IMG/VR virus record: IMGVR_UViG_3300030107_001798
Location: 1 to 54,059 of that record
From: a virus
DNA: 54,059 nucleotides
Direction: 5' to 3' (one strand)
Below are positions 54,052 to 54,059 of this stretch, piece after piece. The translations under genes and the position numbers were made by a program. How positions within the stretch are numbered: position 1 is the first letter of the stretch; each line of letters begins with the position of its first letter. The notes beneath the pieces are model-generated. The model searched no databases. It saw nothing but the letters and a program-made list of their open reading frames with translations, and had not been told where the DNA came from.

Positions 54052-54059
54052 TATTAAAT

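Noticed and set aside
1-54059. CRISPR array, integrase/attachment sites or insertion sequences
   Set aside because: No regularly spaced repeats, no tyrosine or serine recombinase motifs and no transposase gene were seen. The zinc ribbon of the phosphoesterase resembles a transposase ribbon, but the rest of that protein is a phosphoesterase.

Overview
The window is essentially a complete genome of a lytic, short-tailed (podovirus-like) double-stranded DNA bacteriophage. It is AT-rich and uses strong AAGGAG-type ribosome binding sites throughout. The host cannot be named from sequence. The regular Shine-Dalgarno signals point to a bacterial host and argue against Bacteroidota. There is no integrase, no repressor that I recognise, no tRNA gene and no CRISPR array.

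The genome is split into two convergent arms. The plus-strand arm starts in the divergent control region near 53.42-53.64 kb, has one gene there with its own terminator, crosses the window ends and runs from 76 to 13053. It carries about 35 mostly small genes. At the left are tiny membrane, Cys-rich and unknown proteins. From about 4.6 kb comes a replication and recombination module: RecB/Cas4-like nuclease with a probable Fe-S cluster, Rad52-like annealing protein, SSB with a bacterial-type acidic tail, DUF932 protein, Dam-type adenine methylase, DnaB-like helicase and RuvC-like resolvase. No DNA polymerase or primase gene is visible.

The minus-strand arm (53420 down to 13105) is one long late block. 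In transcription order it holds a small terminase candidate, metallophosphoesterase, SNase-type nuclease, large terminase, basic protein, M15 endolysin, portal, scaffold, major capsid protein, decoration-like protein, connector proteins, an S74-chaperone tail fibre, small membrane proteins, a large tail protein, further fibre-like proteins and a set of probable internal (ejected) virion proteins. It ends at tandem terminators against the plus-strand arm.

Two things stand out. First, the 2888-residue protein near the end of the late block carries an R-N-P motif followed 38 residues later by D-Y-D-A-D. This spacing and context match the catalytic double-psi beta-barrel of multisubunit and crAss-like virion RNA polymerases, so it may be a packaged RNA polymerase that transcribes the early arm after injection. 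Second, the early arm contains at least five intergenic stretches that fold into strong stem-closed structures (8-9 bp outer stems, several three-way junctions, one pseudoknot or attenuator-like element). Most of these end 19-31 nt before a start codon, and they look like an undescribed family of structured leaders. The two ends of the window share a 57-bp direct repeat, which suggests a circular map or a tandem repeat at the ends.
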